From contig CAKRKO010000019.1 in the NCBI GenBank assembly GCA_934358495.1, positions 1-33,854 of the forward strand: a stretch of 33,854 nucleotides of DNA, written 5' to 3'. Of the stretch, positions 26,690 through 33,554 are shown piece by piece. A model generated the notes under the pieces. That model was not told the DNA's origin. It made no database searches and saw nothing but the letters and a program-made list of their open reading frames with translations. The stretch is from an uncultured Eubacterium sp. (GTDB taxonomy: Bacteria > Bacillota > Clostridia > Lachnospirales > Lachnospiraceae). The translations under genes were made by a program, and so were the position numbers. Each line of letters opens with the position of its first letter. Positions within the stretch are counted from its first letter, which is position 1.

Positions 26690-28398
26690 CTGATCACCCC
26701 CTCCTCTAAAATATCTGATAGCGCCTGTATTTCATCTTGAAATTTAAATTCGATCTCTATACGTTTGTCTTCATATAAAGAGATTTTCTTTATATAAGAA
26801 CGGACAACATCTTTTGTAAGGAATTCCAAATTCTTTCCTTTACTGAATTCAGCAAGCCACGAGAAGTTCTTTTTACACAATTTTTCTGTAATTTTTCGAC
26901 TCTTCTCAATTTCTTTCTGTCTTGTAACCAGATCTTTTTCGACCACGGTTATTCTTTCTGTCATACGATTATATGCATCCGTATCAATCTCTCCCGAAAC
27001 ATATTGCTCATATAATTCAAATCGTCTTGCTTCGTTCCTTTTATTGAGCTGAACAATCTTACTCTGTTCCTTGTTCAAATATTTTTTGAATGTCTCAAAA
27101 TATTCATCATTAAAGCGTTTCAGTTGCGTTTTTAATTCACATACTATTTTTAGCTGCATGATGAGTGCCCGATACACCAGTTCATCAATTACTTCTTCTT
27201 TCCAGCGATTACAGTTATATTTTTCCTTGGAAATTTTTGCATAATTACCACAAATAAAATAGTAATTGTAATACAAAACACCATTCTTTTCGCTGTAATA
27301 GTATCTCCGAACCATATTAACGCCACAGTCACCACAGTATATCAATCCAACATACTTATTATCCTGTTTTCCATGAGTCTGCATATTCGACAAATCTTTT
27401 TTGGGCAATGCTTTCTCCTGCTTTAATCTGATTACATTTTGTACTTTTTCAAATAATTCAGCACTCACTATAGCCTTATGGGTATTCACATGTTCAATCC
27501 ATTCTTCTTTATCCAGCATTACATTTTTTTCTTTTGTAAGAAGTGAGGTTCTTGTTTTATGTGAATAAGTATTTCCCAAATAGTGCCTATTTTCCGCAAT
27601 CTGTTTAATTACAGATGATTGCCAATGCATATCCGTTTCGTCAATTCTATCCAAGAATAACTTCCCAGTTCTTGCGTATACCCTTGGCGAAGCTAGCAGC
27701 ATGGTATTAAACTCTCTCGAAATTTTCAAATATGACTGCCCTGCAGCAAGTTTTTCAAATATTTCTACTACATACGGTGCAGTTAAAGGATCGGGAACAG
27801 TAGTAGATTTTCCTTTTTCATCTCTAGCTCTCTTATACCCATAAGGAGCATCTCCACCACAATATTCACCTGACTCCATCTTAATTTTCATAGCACTTGT
27901 CATCTTTACTGATGCATCTTTTGCGTACATATCATTTGCAAGATTCGATATCATGATTCCCAGCATCTGATTGTCACATTCTGGACTGATACTGTCATAG
28001 TTATCATTGACTGATATAAAGCGCACCTGCATAAATGGAAATATTTTTTCCAGGTATTTTGATACTTCTTCCAAATCTCGACCAAATCGTGATAAATCCT
28101 TTACTATGACCGTATTTATTTCTTTTGTTTTGATGTCACCAAGCATTCTCACAAAATCATCTCGATCAAATTTTGTACCTGATATACCGTCATCCTTATA
28201 AAACTTTACAACTTCAATATCCGGATGAGATTCTGCATAAGAAAGAGCGATCAGTTTCTGTGTCTCCAGCGATTCTCTCTTCTCACCGTTGATGTCTACA
28301 GATATTCGGGTATAAATACCAGCTTTCCAGATTTTCTGCGGTGATGCCTGTACGAATGCTTCAGCCTGTTTCATCTGGCGATTTCTTGTTCTTGCCAT
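26668..28398 (-). CDS. Large serine recombinase 2
   Basis: A 576-residue protein. The catalytic domain has AGIYTRISVDINGEKRES with the Ser in YTRIS, then VIVKDLSRFGRDLEEVSKYL and FISVNDNYDS. The recombinase domain has APYGYKRARDEKGKS. The zinc ribbon is IYCGDCGVNMV with a distal CG/C pair. Long coiled-coil tail. Start ATG overlaps the recombinase 1 stop (TAATG), with GGAGGT nine bases upstream. It differs clearly from its two neighbours, so the genes are not recent duplicates. Confidence 0.95.
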   Translation of the reverse strand: MARTRNRQMKQAEAFVQASPQKIWKAGIYTRISVDINGEKRESLETQKLIALSYAESHPDIEVVKFYKDDGISGTKFDRDDFVRMLGDIKTKEINTVIVKDLSRFGRDLEEVSKYLEKIFPFMQVRFISVNDNYDSISPECDNQMLGIMISNLANDMYAKDASVKMTSAMKIKMESGEYCGGDAPYGYKRARDEKGKSTTVPDPLTAPYVVEIFEKLAAGQSYLKISREFNTMLLASPRVYARTGKLFLDRIDETDMHWQSSVIKQIAENRHYLGNTYSHKTRTSLLTKEKNVMLDKEEWIEHVNTHKAIVSAELFEKVQNVIRLKQEKALPKKDLSNMQTHGKQDNKYVGLIYCGDCGVNMVRRYYYSEKNGVLYYNYYFICGNYAKISKEKYNCNRWKEEVIDELVYRALIMQLKIVCELKTQLKRFNDEYFETFKKYLNKEQSKIVQLNKRNEARRFELYEQYVSGEIDTDAYNRMTERITVVEKDLVTRQKEIEKSRKITEKLCKKNFSWLAEFSKGKNLEFLTKDVVRSYIKKISLYEDKRIEIEFKFQDEIQALSDILEEGVIRCQMISA

Positions 28399-30035
28399 TA
28401 TACAGCCACCTCCTGTTTTGTTTTTCCAATCTGTTCTGCCAGTCTTGCAGCTGTTACCAACTCATCTTGGAATCGGTAAACAATCTCTATTTTTTTCCCT
28501 TCAAAGACATTTATTTTTTCCACATACTGAAGAAGCATATCTCTGTCAAGATCTCCCAGCGACGGTTTCTCAAGAAATGTGTTTACCCATTCTTCGCACA
28601 GCAGTTTATTTTCAAGGAGATCTTCCATATACTCTTCCTGCTTTTCAATATTGCTTTCCAGACTTTTAATTTCTGTCTGATACCTTTCTCTAAGCAAAGC
28701 ATAATCGTCTTTGGAAATAACTCCTGATGCAAGATTCCCCGATAATGAATGTAACAACTTATAATATTTATTGACTTTGTTTCGTAACTCAAGTATCTGG
28801 TCATCATGCTGTATCAATGTCTGTGTATCCAAAGAATTCTCTTTCAAATACTCTACGGCACTTCGTATGGCATCCGTCATCTTACTGTACATTTTCAAAG
28901 AATCCATCACCAGCTGAATCAGCACATCTTCTCTGATGCTATGTCTGGAGCATTGATCCTTCTTTTTATTGTAAGAAGAACAGATATAAAAAACTGTCTT
29001 TTCTCCTTTATAACTGTTAGTTCGCCGGATCAGATTACCTCCACAGTCTCCACAGGATAATAACCCACCAAACAAATAAAGTCTGGTTTCTCCGGGTGCT
29101 ATCCTGGTATCCTTTGCAAGTAACATCTGAACTGTTTCATATTCTTCTTTTGTAACGATGCCTTCATGATGATTTTCAAAAATCACCCATTCTTCCTTTG
29201 GTAATGCCCTCTGCACCTTAACTTTATAGTTAATTCTTTGGGATTTTCCCTGTTGAAGCACCCCGTAGTAGATTGGATTCTTTAAAATACGGATAATTGC
29301 TACTGCTGACCATCTGGATGTCAGATGTGTCTGAAATGACGATTTGAAGTTTACTCCGGTCGCACGTTTGTAATCAGCCGGTGCAAGAACTCCCAGTTCA
29401 TTCAGTTTATCTGCAATCAGCTGATTGCTCATGCCCTCCATCTTCCAGTTAAAAATATCTCTTACATGCTTTGCAGCAACCGGATCAATTTCTATCTGAC
29501 TTTTATCAGTATCACACTTTTTATACCCATATGACACGTAATTTCCCACATATTCTCCAATATTTCTTTTTGCACTCAAGTGGCTTCTTACTTTTTGAGA
29601 ATTCTGTCTGCAATACGTGTCATTGACAAATGATTTTACCGGTAACACAAGATGTGTATCTGTAATATTTGCTGTTTCAGAATCATAATTATCGTTGATT
29701 GCTATAAAACGTACCCCCAGTTGTGGGAACACTTTTTGAATATACCGATCTACATCTATATGCTCTCTACCGAATCGAGACAAGTCTTTTACAATGATAC
29801 AGTTGATTTCCTTATTTTCAATTGCTTTGAGCATTGCCTGAAAACCAGGTCGATTAAAATCTGTGCCTGAAAAACCATCATCTTTAAATGTCTCAACAAT
29901 AGTAATATCAGACGTCGATTTCATATAGCTATCAATCAAAATTGACTGATTTACAATAGATTCACTTTCAGCCTTATCTCCGTCCTCAATACTGAGACGA
30001 AGGTACTTGGCTGCTATCCAGATATTTTTTTGCAT
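28398..30035 (-). CDS. Large serine recombinase 1
   Basis: About 545 residues. The catalytic domain has AAKYLRLSIEDGDKAESES, with the Ser in YLRLS, and IIVKDLSRFGREHIDVDRYI. The recombinase domain has VSYGYKKCDTDKS. The zinc ribbon LSCGDCGGNLIRR is followed by YICSSYNKKKDQC. Coiled-coil tail. The ATG at 30035 (MQKNIWIAAKYL) lies 8 bases after AGGAG, while a GTG at 30044 sits on that site and is rejected. First gene of the three-recombinase operon behind the promoter at 30116-30144. Confidence 0.95.
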   Translation of the reverse strand: MQKNIWIAAKYLRLSIEDGDKAESESIVNQSILIDSYMKSTSDITIVETFKDDGFSGTDFNRPGFQAMLKAIENKEINCIIVKDLSRFGREHIDVDRYIQKVFPQLGVRFIAINDNYDSETANITDTHLVLPVKSFVNDTYCRQNSQKVRSHLSAKRNIGEYVGNYVSYGYKKCDTDKSQIEIDPVAAKHVRDIFNWKMEGMSNQLIADKLNELGVLAPADYKRATGVNFKSSFQTHLTSRWSAVAIIRILKNPIYYGVLQQGKSQRINYKVKVQRALPKEEWVIFENHHEGIVTKEEYETVQMLLAKDTRIAPGETRLYLFGGLLSCGDCGGNLIRRTNSYKGEKTVFYICSSYNKKKDQCSRHSIREDVLIQLVMDSLKMYSKMTDAIRSAVEYLKENSLDTQTLIQHDDQILELRNKVNKYYKLLHSLSGNLASGVISKDDYALLRERYQTEIKSLESNIEKQEEYMEDLLENKLLCEEWVNTFLEKPSLGDLDRDMLLQYVEKINVFEGKKIEIVYRFQDELVTAARLAEQIGKTKQEVAV

Positions 30036-30115
30036 AAAAAACACTCCTATCCAAAGATTCTGCCAAAACAGAACCCTTAAATAGAAGTGCTCTATTCAAA
30101 TTTAGTCCTGCTAGC

Positions 30116-30144
30116 ATTATAGCACACTTCGTCTTCTGTGTGAA
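30116..30144 (-). promoter_or_regulatory. Promoter of the recombinase operon
   Basis: TTCACA (30139-30144), 17 bases, then TATAAT (30116-30121) with a TG one base before it (extended -10). An inverted-repeat-rich leader of about 70 bases leads to the recombinase 1 start. Confidence 0.8.
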
Positions 30145-30173
30145 TATGAAATTTTGTTATTCCAATTATTCCC

Positions 30174-30440
30174 TTATGCCAATCCAGCTTTCTTTGCTAC
30201 AAGCTGTTTTGTACAGTCTATATAGGAAAGGGAAGTTGCTGCATTAAAAACACTTTTTACAACATAGCCCATATCTTCATATACATACGGATTATCAGAG
30301 TGATTAAGCAGCACTTCCATCTTATTGCTTTTCCTGCTATCCAGCTCTGAAATCAAATCCTTGTACTTTGGCAAACTATCTCGGTCAATCTCTTTGATAT
30401 CAACCGTTTTCAATGCTTCTAATCTTTCAACTGCTGTCAT
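30174..30440 (-). CDS. Small protein of unknown function (DUF6870-like layout)
   Basis: An 88-residue protein with no membrane segment. The ATG at 30440 (MTAVERLEALK) is 8 bases after AGGAGG; an ATG at 30446 is too close. The order of features (VDIKEIDRDSLPKYKDL, then MEVLLNHSDNPYVYEDMGYVVK) resembles small DUF6870-type proteins often found on Clostridia mobile elements; I recall this layout but cannot confirm it. It lies between the PemK/MazF-type gene and the recombinases. Confidence 0.65.
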   Translation of the reverse strand: MTAVERLEALKTVDIKEIDRDSLPKYKDLISELDSRKSNKMEVLLNHSDNPYVYEDMGYVVKSVFNAATSLSYIDCTKQLVAKKAGLA

Positions 30441-30496
30441 GGACATCGCCTCCTTTTCCTATAGTTACCATTATCGAAAATAAATATTCGTAACAG

Positions 30497-30859
30497 CTAT
30501 GTAGTCTTCTCTTCCATTCCCATCTGAATACGTACTGCTTTCAGTACCCGATCCAGGCTCCACTTATTTACTCTTCCGCATTTCTCAATAATACATTTTG
30601 TAGAAATGCTCATAACCTGTTCAGCCAATGCCAGGCTTCCTTTTCGGATCCCTATCATATCGTATTTACTGATAAATACATGTGTTGGTAAATACCGCTT
30701 CTTATATATTCTTGACGTCAGCGGAACTACTGTAATGACTGAACTGTATGTATTAGCTTTGTTGTTACTTACTACGATCACCGGTCTTACTCCACCCTGA
30801 ACCGAAGTTGTCGGGAACATACCGAGATCCGCCCATAAGATATCTCCTCTTCGAATCAT
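30497..30859 (-). CDS. PemK/MazF-type endoribonuclease-like protein
   Basis: A 120-residue protein with the family pattern: RRGDILWADLG at the start, GGVRPVIVVSNNKAN, SSVITVVPLTSR, and then the HVFI and SLALAEQVMSIS strands. Members are toxins that cut mRNA, usually paired with an antitoxin gene directly upstream. No such gene is visible upstream here; the 580 bases before it are non-coding and hairpin-rich. The downstream small gene (30174-30440) is the only near partner. The ATG at 30859 follows GGAGAG by ten bases. Confidence 0.88.
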   Translation of the reverse strand: MIRRGDILWADLGMFPTTSVQGGVRPVIVVSNNKANTYSSVITVVPLTSRIYKKRYLPTHVFISKYDMIGIRKGSLALAEQVMSISTKCIIEKCGRVNKWSLDRVLKAVRIQMGMEEKTT

Positions 30860-30900
30860 CACTTGTCATCTCTCCAATCTTTTTTTTATTTGTAAAGCAT

Positions 30901-31255
30901 TCATAGCGCTATATTGGCTCCACAGGAATACGGCAGAGTTCCTTTCCAAGACGGAAAGCTCTGCCGCATAACCTCTATAGCCAATTTGATTATTAAACAG
31001 TGCTCGCTCGATTCTATTTATCCTCGATACCCCGAATCGTTACTCCCGCATATGCAGGAAGGGAATAATAACCTGCCCGGATGCATACTCCGGACCACAA
31101 CCCGGAAACTCTCGTTTCCAGGCTCCAGCAGTTCATAGGTTTACCAGTTACAGACTTCTCAGGATCTGCAAGTGTATCGCATCTCATACATATCATCGCA
31201 TCACCAGCTTGCCAGCTGGCTTCGGTCAGTGCTTTTTCGCAGCATTACGGACTGA
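30901..31255 (-). ncRNA. Candidate structured RNA in the element
   Basis: At least six stable hairpins lie in series. They are TCAGT/ACTGA with inner TGCT/AGCA (31226-31255); CCAGCT-GGCA-AGCTGG (31204-31219); CTGGAAAC-GAGA-GTTTCCGG, a GNRA tetraloop (31102-31121); CCGGA/TCCGG (31077-31093); TCCTGC-ATAT-GCGGGA (31044-31059); and CGATTC/GAATCG (31009-31039). A three-level stem follows: ATTGGCT/AGCCAAT enclosing CGGCAGAG/CTCTGCCG and CTTTCC/GGAAAG (30913-30985). Two stems contain a pair that is G-U only on the - strand and A-C on the + strand, so the RNA is probably - strand. It could be a free RNA or the leader of the PemK/MazF-type gene. A 60-residue frame across it (31014-31196) has no ribosome site and looks fortuitous. 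Confidence 0.55.
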
Positions 31256-31440
31256 ACTAAAAATCTTTGTTTTGTCTTATAATCCTATAGCGGCATCTTC
31301 CTCGTGCTCTTTGCATGAAATGTCACGTCAGTTATTATTGGATATTCAGTTATCATGGTTCATTTTAGGAAGTCCTTTAACTTCCTCTAATTACTAAAGT
31401 CAAATGACTTTGGCAGATGCAAAAGATTTTGAAAAATTTT
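31256..31440 (-). other. Gene-free stretch with two palindromes after the sigma-like gene
   Basis: AAAGTCAAATGACTTT (31396-31411) and GGAAGT/ACTTCC (31368-31385) lie just beyond the sigma-like gene stop. Neither is followed by a T run on the - strand. No reading frame is visible. A promoter for the structured RNA may be here (GGATTATAAG near 31280) but no -35 box is convincing. Confidence 0.4.
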
Positions 31441-31914
31441 TTAAAAAAATTTATTCATATACATTTCACGCATCTTATTAAGAGTGGATTTCAACTTGTA
31501 TGACAGCATCTGTCTGGAAATCCCCATAATCTCCGCCATCTGTGTCTGTGTCTTGTTTTCAAAGAAAATACCATAAATAATCATGCGTTCCTCTGAGTTC
31601 AGTTGATTGATCACTGTGTGAATATCCTGCTGTTCCATTTTTGTCAGTACACAGTGCTCCACATCACAGTTCAGATCTGGAAAATCCTCAATCATGAAGC
31701 CTTCTCCATCAATGGACTGACCGCTGTAAGGTACTTCTCTCAGCATCTTATCCACAACCTCACCCAGTTCATTCTTAATCTCAACTTTTTTTGCCTTGCT
31801 GCTTCTGTAAAAATTATTCATCGCATACGCAACTTCTTTTGTAATCTCGATCATTTCTCCATCAATATTTGCGTAATACTTTCCTTCGTAAAAATATGGG
31901 TGTTCAATATACAT
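31441..31914 (-). CDS. Sigma-70 region 4-like regulator of the element
   Basis: A 157-residue protein. The C-terminal 55 residues are a sigma region 4-type helix-turn-helix (LNSEERMIIYGIFFENKTQT, then MAEIMGISRQMLSYKLKSTL). The N-terminal 95 residues begin MYIEHPYFYEGKYYANIDGE and match no domain I recognise. The ATG at 31914 has AGGAGG 7 bases upstream; the frame runs back to 32016 through leader hairpins that are not likely coding. Small sigma-like proteins are common regulators of excision and transfer in Tn916- and Tn1549-type elements; that role here is inferred. Confidence 0.82.
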   Translation of the reverse strand: MYIEHPYFYEGKYYANIDGEMIEITKEVAYAMNNFYRSSKAKKVEIKNELGEVVDKMLREVPYSGQSIDGEGFMIEDFPDLNCDVEHCVLTKMEQQDIHTVINQLNSEERMIIYGIFFENKTQTQMAEIMGISRQMLSYKLKSTLNKMREMYMNKFF

Positions 31915-31929
31915 ATCCGTTCCTCCTGA

Positions 31930-32021
31930 ATTTGAAATCTTGTTGCTCGTTTCAAATCCAGAAGGCGGACCTCTGTTTAGGATCATGCCTGCTCCGCCTT
32001 TATCCTGCCGGGACACGCCCG
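31930..32021 (-). promoter_or_regulatory. Three-hairpin leader of the sigma-like gene
   Basis: In order toward the gene: CGGG/CCCG (32009-32021), AAGGCGGA/TCCGCCTT (31962-32000, 23-base loop) and ATTTGAAA/TTTCAAAT (31930-31957, 12-base loop). The last arm ends two bases before the AGGAGG ribosome site. The layout suggests control at the RNA level, for example by an alternative structure near the ribosome site. Confidence 0.5.
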
Positions 32022-32049
32022 CAGTTATTGGCTGAGAAATTCAGGCACG

Positions 32050-32089
32050 AAAAAAAGCCCCAGTAGTTTTTTTCTTAACTACTGAGGCT
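32050..32089 (-). terminator. Rho-independent terminator of the small-gene operon
   Basis: AGCCTCAGTAGTT pairs with AACTACTGGGGCT on the - strand, followed by seven T. It separates the small-gene operon (32242-32893) from the sigma-like gene. Confidence 0.88.
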
Positions 32090-32107
32090 TTCGTCTCTTT
32101 CTTATAT

Positions 32108-32216
32108 TCAGTTATCTATGCCTTCTTTCATCAGCATAATCATTGTATCAGGATAAAGTTCACAAAGTATCCGCAATACATTCCTATAAGTTCACGTCAT
32201 TATTGAAATCGTACAT
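32108..32216 (-). pseudogene. Possible frameshifted 36-codon gene
   Basis: From an ATG at 32216 one frame reads MYDFNNDVNL and stops. The next frame over continues as TYRNVLRILCELYPDTMIML and then MKEGIDN with a stop at 32108. Joined by a one-base shift near 32188 they make a plausible small soluble protein just before the terminator. There is no clear ribosome site, and chance cannot be excluded at this length. Confidence 0.3.
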
Positions 32217-32241
32217 ATTTCAGTATAAAAAGTTCACCGTG

Positions 32242-32673
32242 TTATTCTTCTACTTCTTTTCCATCTATATATAGTTGAAATTTATCAGGATTATTGACAA
32301 CATCATAGTCCTTTCCATATTCTACAGGTCTGTATTCGGCTGTCATTACTGATTCCCCATCTTCAATATCCTCTTTCCATAAATAGATGTTCATATCAAG
32401 ACTCGTCGCATATCCCCTGTCTGTGGAGAATTTTGTCGAATGAAAAGAATCCTCCTTGTACATCTGCAAAAGTTCTCTTGCAAACGCTTCTCTATCCTCA
32501 ATATTTTCCCGGTTAGCTACTACGGTTAGATTTTCATCCCGATTTACGGAAAATGTTCCTACTACATCAGGTTCACCTTCCTTATGACCAGATTCAGGTT
32601 TCCCATAAATACTTCCTGCAGCAATTATCAAGATGACTGCTCCTGAGATTACTGCAATTATCCTTTTCTTCAT
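32242..32673 (-). CDS. Membrane-anchored or secreted protein of unknown function
   Basis: A 143-residue protein. The N-terminus MKKRIIAVISGAVILIIAAG is a signal peptide or single anchor without a lipobox Cys. The rest is acidic and hydrophilic, probably outside the membrane, with the segments DREAFARELLQMYKEDSFH and YDVVNNPDKFQLYIDGKEVE. I recognise no domain. It starts 7 bases after the stop of the Spo0A-C-like gene, so the two share a transcript, which ends at the terminator at 32050-32089. Confidence 0.75.
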   Translation of the reverse strand: MKKRIIAVISGAVILIIAAGSIYGKPESGHKEGEPDVVGTFSVNRDENLTVVANRENIEDREAFARELLQMYKEDSFHSTKFSTDRGYATSLDMNIYLWKEDIEDGESVMTAEYRPVEYGKDYDVVNNPDKFQLYIDGKEVEE

Positions 32674-32680
32674 ATTTTCA

Positions 32681-32893
32681 TCAATTTCCTTTTAATTGTT
32701 TTACTGCATAATTGATTACTTCTTCCGGTGTAGGTCTTTCTCCTTTAAGTGTTACTTTCTTCCATTCTGCCTGCACAGCCGGATCAGGATTATCAAATCC
32801 TGCATCTATGGCTATCTGCATTTCTCTGCATACCTCTTCTGGTGTTGTGTTGTACTTTTCTGCAATCTTCTCATAAATAGTTTTCTCTCTCAT
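32681..32893 (-). CDS. Small Spo0A C-terminal-domain-like protein
   Basis: A 70-residue protein, YEKIAEKYNTTPEEVCREMQ with IAIDAGFDNPDPAVQAEW and RPTPEEVINYAVKQL. Small free-standing proteins of this pattern in Clostridia are annotated as Spo0A C-terminal-like, a helical DNA-binding fold. This one lacks most of that domain's length, so DNA binding is uncertain. GGAGG lies 8 bases before the ATG. Its promoter region carries the palindrome at 32925-32942, so the XRE regulator next door probably controls it. Confidence 0.7.
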   Translation of the reverse strand: MREKTIYEKIAEKYNTTPEEVCREMQIAIDAGFDNPDPAVQAEWKKVTLKGERPTPEEVINYAVKQLKGN

Positions 32894-32924
32894 TTACCCG
32901 TCCTCCGGTTTTAAAGAATTATTT

Positions 32925-32942
32925 GTAGTTCTTTAGAACTAC
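32925..32942. promoter_or_regulatory. Operator palindrome 1 (GTAGTTCT-N2-AGAACTAC)
   Basis: A perfect 8-bp inverted repeat with a 2-base spacer, 32 bases before the ATG at 32893. It overlaps the end of a TATAGT -10-like box (32941-32946), so binding would block transcription. A second copy lies upstream of the XRE gene. Confidence 0.7.
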
Positions 32943-33002
32943 TATATCATGATTCTCCCTATGAAAAAAGATGCTTTCACAAACGAATCCATAAAAAAGC
33001 GT

Positions 33003-33028
33003 AAAAAAAGAAGAGCTTAATGCCCTTC
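33003..33028 (-). terminator. Rho-independent terminator of the XRE gene
   Basis: GAAGGGC pairs with GCTCTTC (one G-U) around ATTAA on the - strand, then seven T. It lies 20 bases after the XRE gene stop. Confidence 0.85.
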
Positions 33029-33047
33029 GATTTCAATGCCTATTTCA

Positions 33048-33362
33048 TTAGTCTACCAAAGCCCTGACCGCATTTAAAATTCTTTTCTGTTCGTTCTTTG
33101 GCAATTTTCCTATCATATCAGATAATTCATTGGTAACACCTGTGACAGAATGTGTCACAACATCTATCAACAGTGCATCAGCCGATACATCAAGTGCATT
33201 GGCAATTGCTACAAAGGTATCCAATTTTGTTACTTTCAGTCCTCTTTCTATCACACTGACATGTGTTGTACTTAAATTTACCAGCGCCGCCAGTTCTTCT
33301 TGTGTAAGATTCTTCGCTTCTCTTGCAGCCTTGATTCGCTGACCAACCGCTTTTAAATCCAT
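33048..33362 (-). CDS. XRE-family helix-turn-helix regulator
   Basis: A 104-residue protein. The Cro/CI-type HTH is at about 6-60: VGQRIKAAREAKNLTQEELA, then LVNLSTTHVSVIERGLKV and LDTFVAIANALDVSADAL. The tail (about 65-104) is probably for dimerisation. GGAGG is 7 bases before the ATG. Matching palindromes lie upstream of this gene and of the next operon, which points to an autorepressor that also controls the neighbouring small genes. Confidence 0.92.
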   Translation of the reverse strand: MDLKAVGQRIKAAREAKNLTQEELAALVNLSTTHVSVIERGLKVTKLDTFVAIANALDVSADALLIDVVTHSVTGVTNELSDMIGKLPKNEQKRILNAVRALVD

Positions 33363-33448
33363 CGTAACACCTCCTTCAGAACGATGATTCGGTCTAAAAT
33401 TAGTATACTGATGGATAATCGAAAGGTACAGAATCTACAAATCAAGTC

Positions 33449-33466
33449 GTAGTTCCGCAGAACTAG
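33449..33466. promoter_or_regulatory. Operator palindrome 2 (GTAGTTCC-N2-AGAACTAG)
   Basis: It agrees with operator 1 at 14 of the 16 arm positions and has the same 2-base spacer. It lies 87 bases before the XRE start codon, between the end of the Rpn-like gene and the XRE gene. Confidence 0.65.
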
Positions 33467-33495
33467 TTTTCATATTTTTATATACAGTGATATCA

Positions 33496-33536
33496 GAAAA
33501 AGAAGCCACCAGAAAATCATATCTTCTGGCAGCTTC
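33496..33536 (-). terminator. Rho-independent terminator of the Rpn-like gene
   Basis: GAAGCTGCCAGAA pairs with TTTCTGGTGGCTTC on the - strand, followed by TTTTTC. It starts about 19 bases after the stop. Confidence 0.82.
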
Positions 33537-33554
33537 ATTGTAATTCAGCATTTG

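Noticed and set aside
31014..31196. 60-residue open frame on the - strand in the structured region
   Set aside because: No ribosome site, unusual composition (Trp, Cys, Gly-rich), and it runs straight across strong hairpins with GNRA-type loops; RNA structure explains the region better.
30901..31255. HEARO/omega RNA of an IscB/IsrB element
   Set aside because: No HNH or RuvC-like gene follows, and I cannot match the sequence to a known omega RNA; kept only as one possibility to test.
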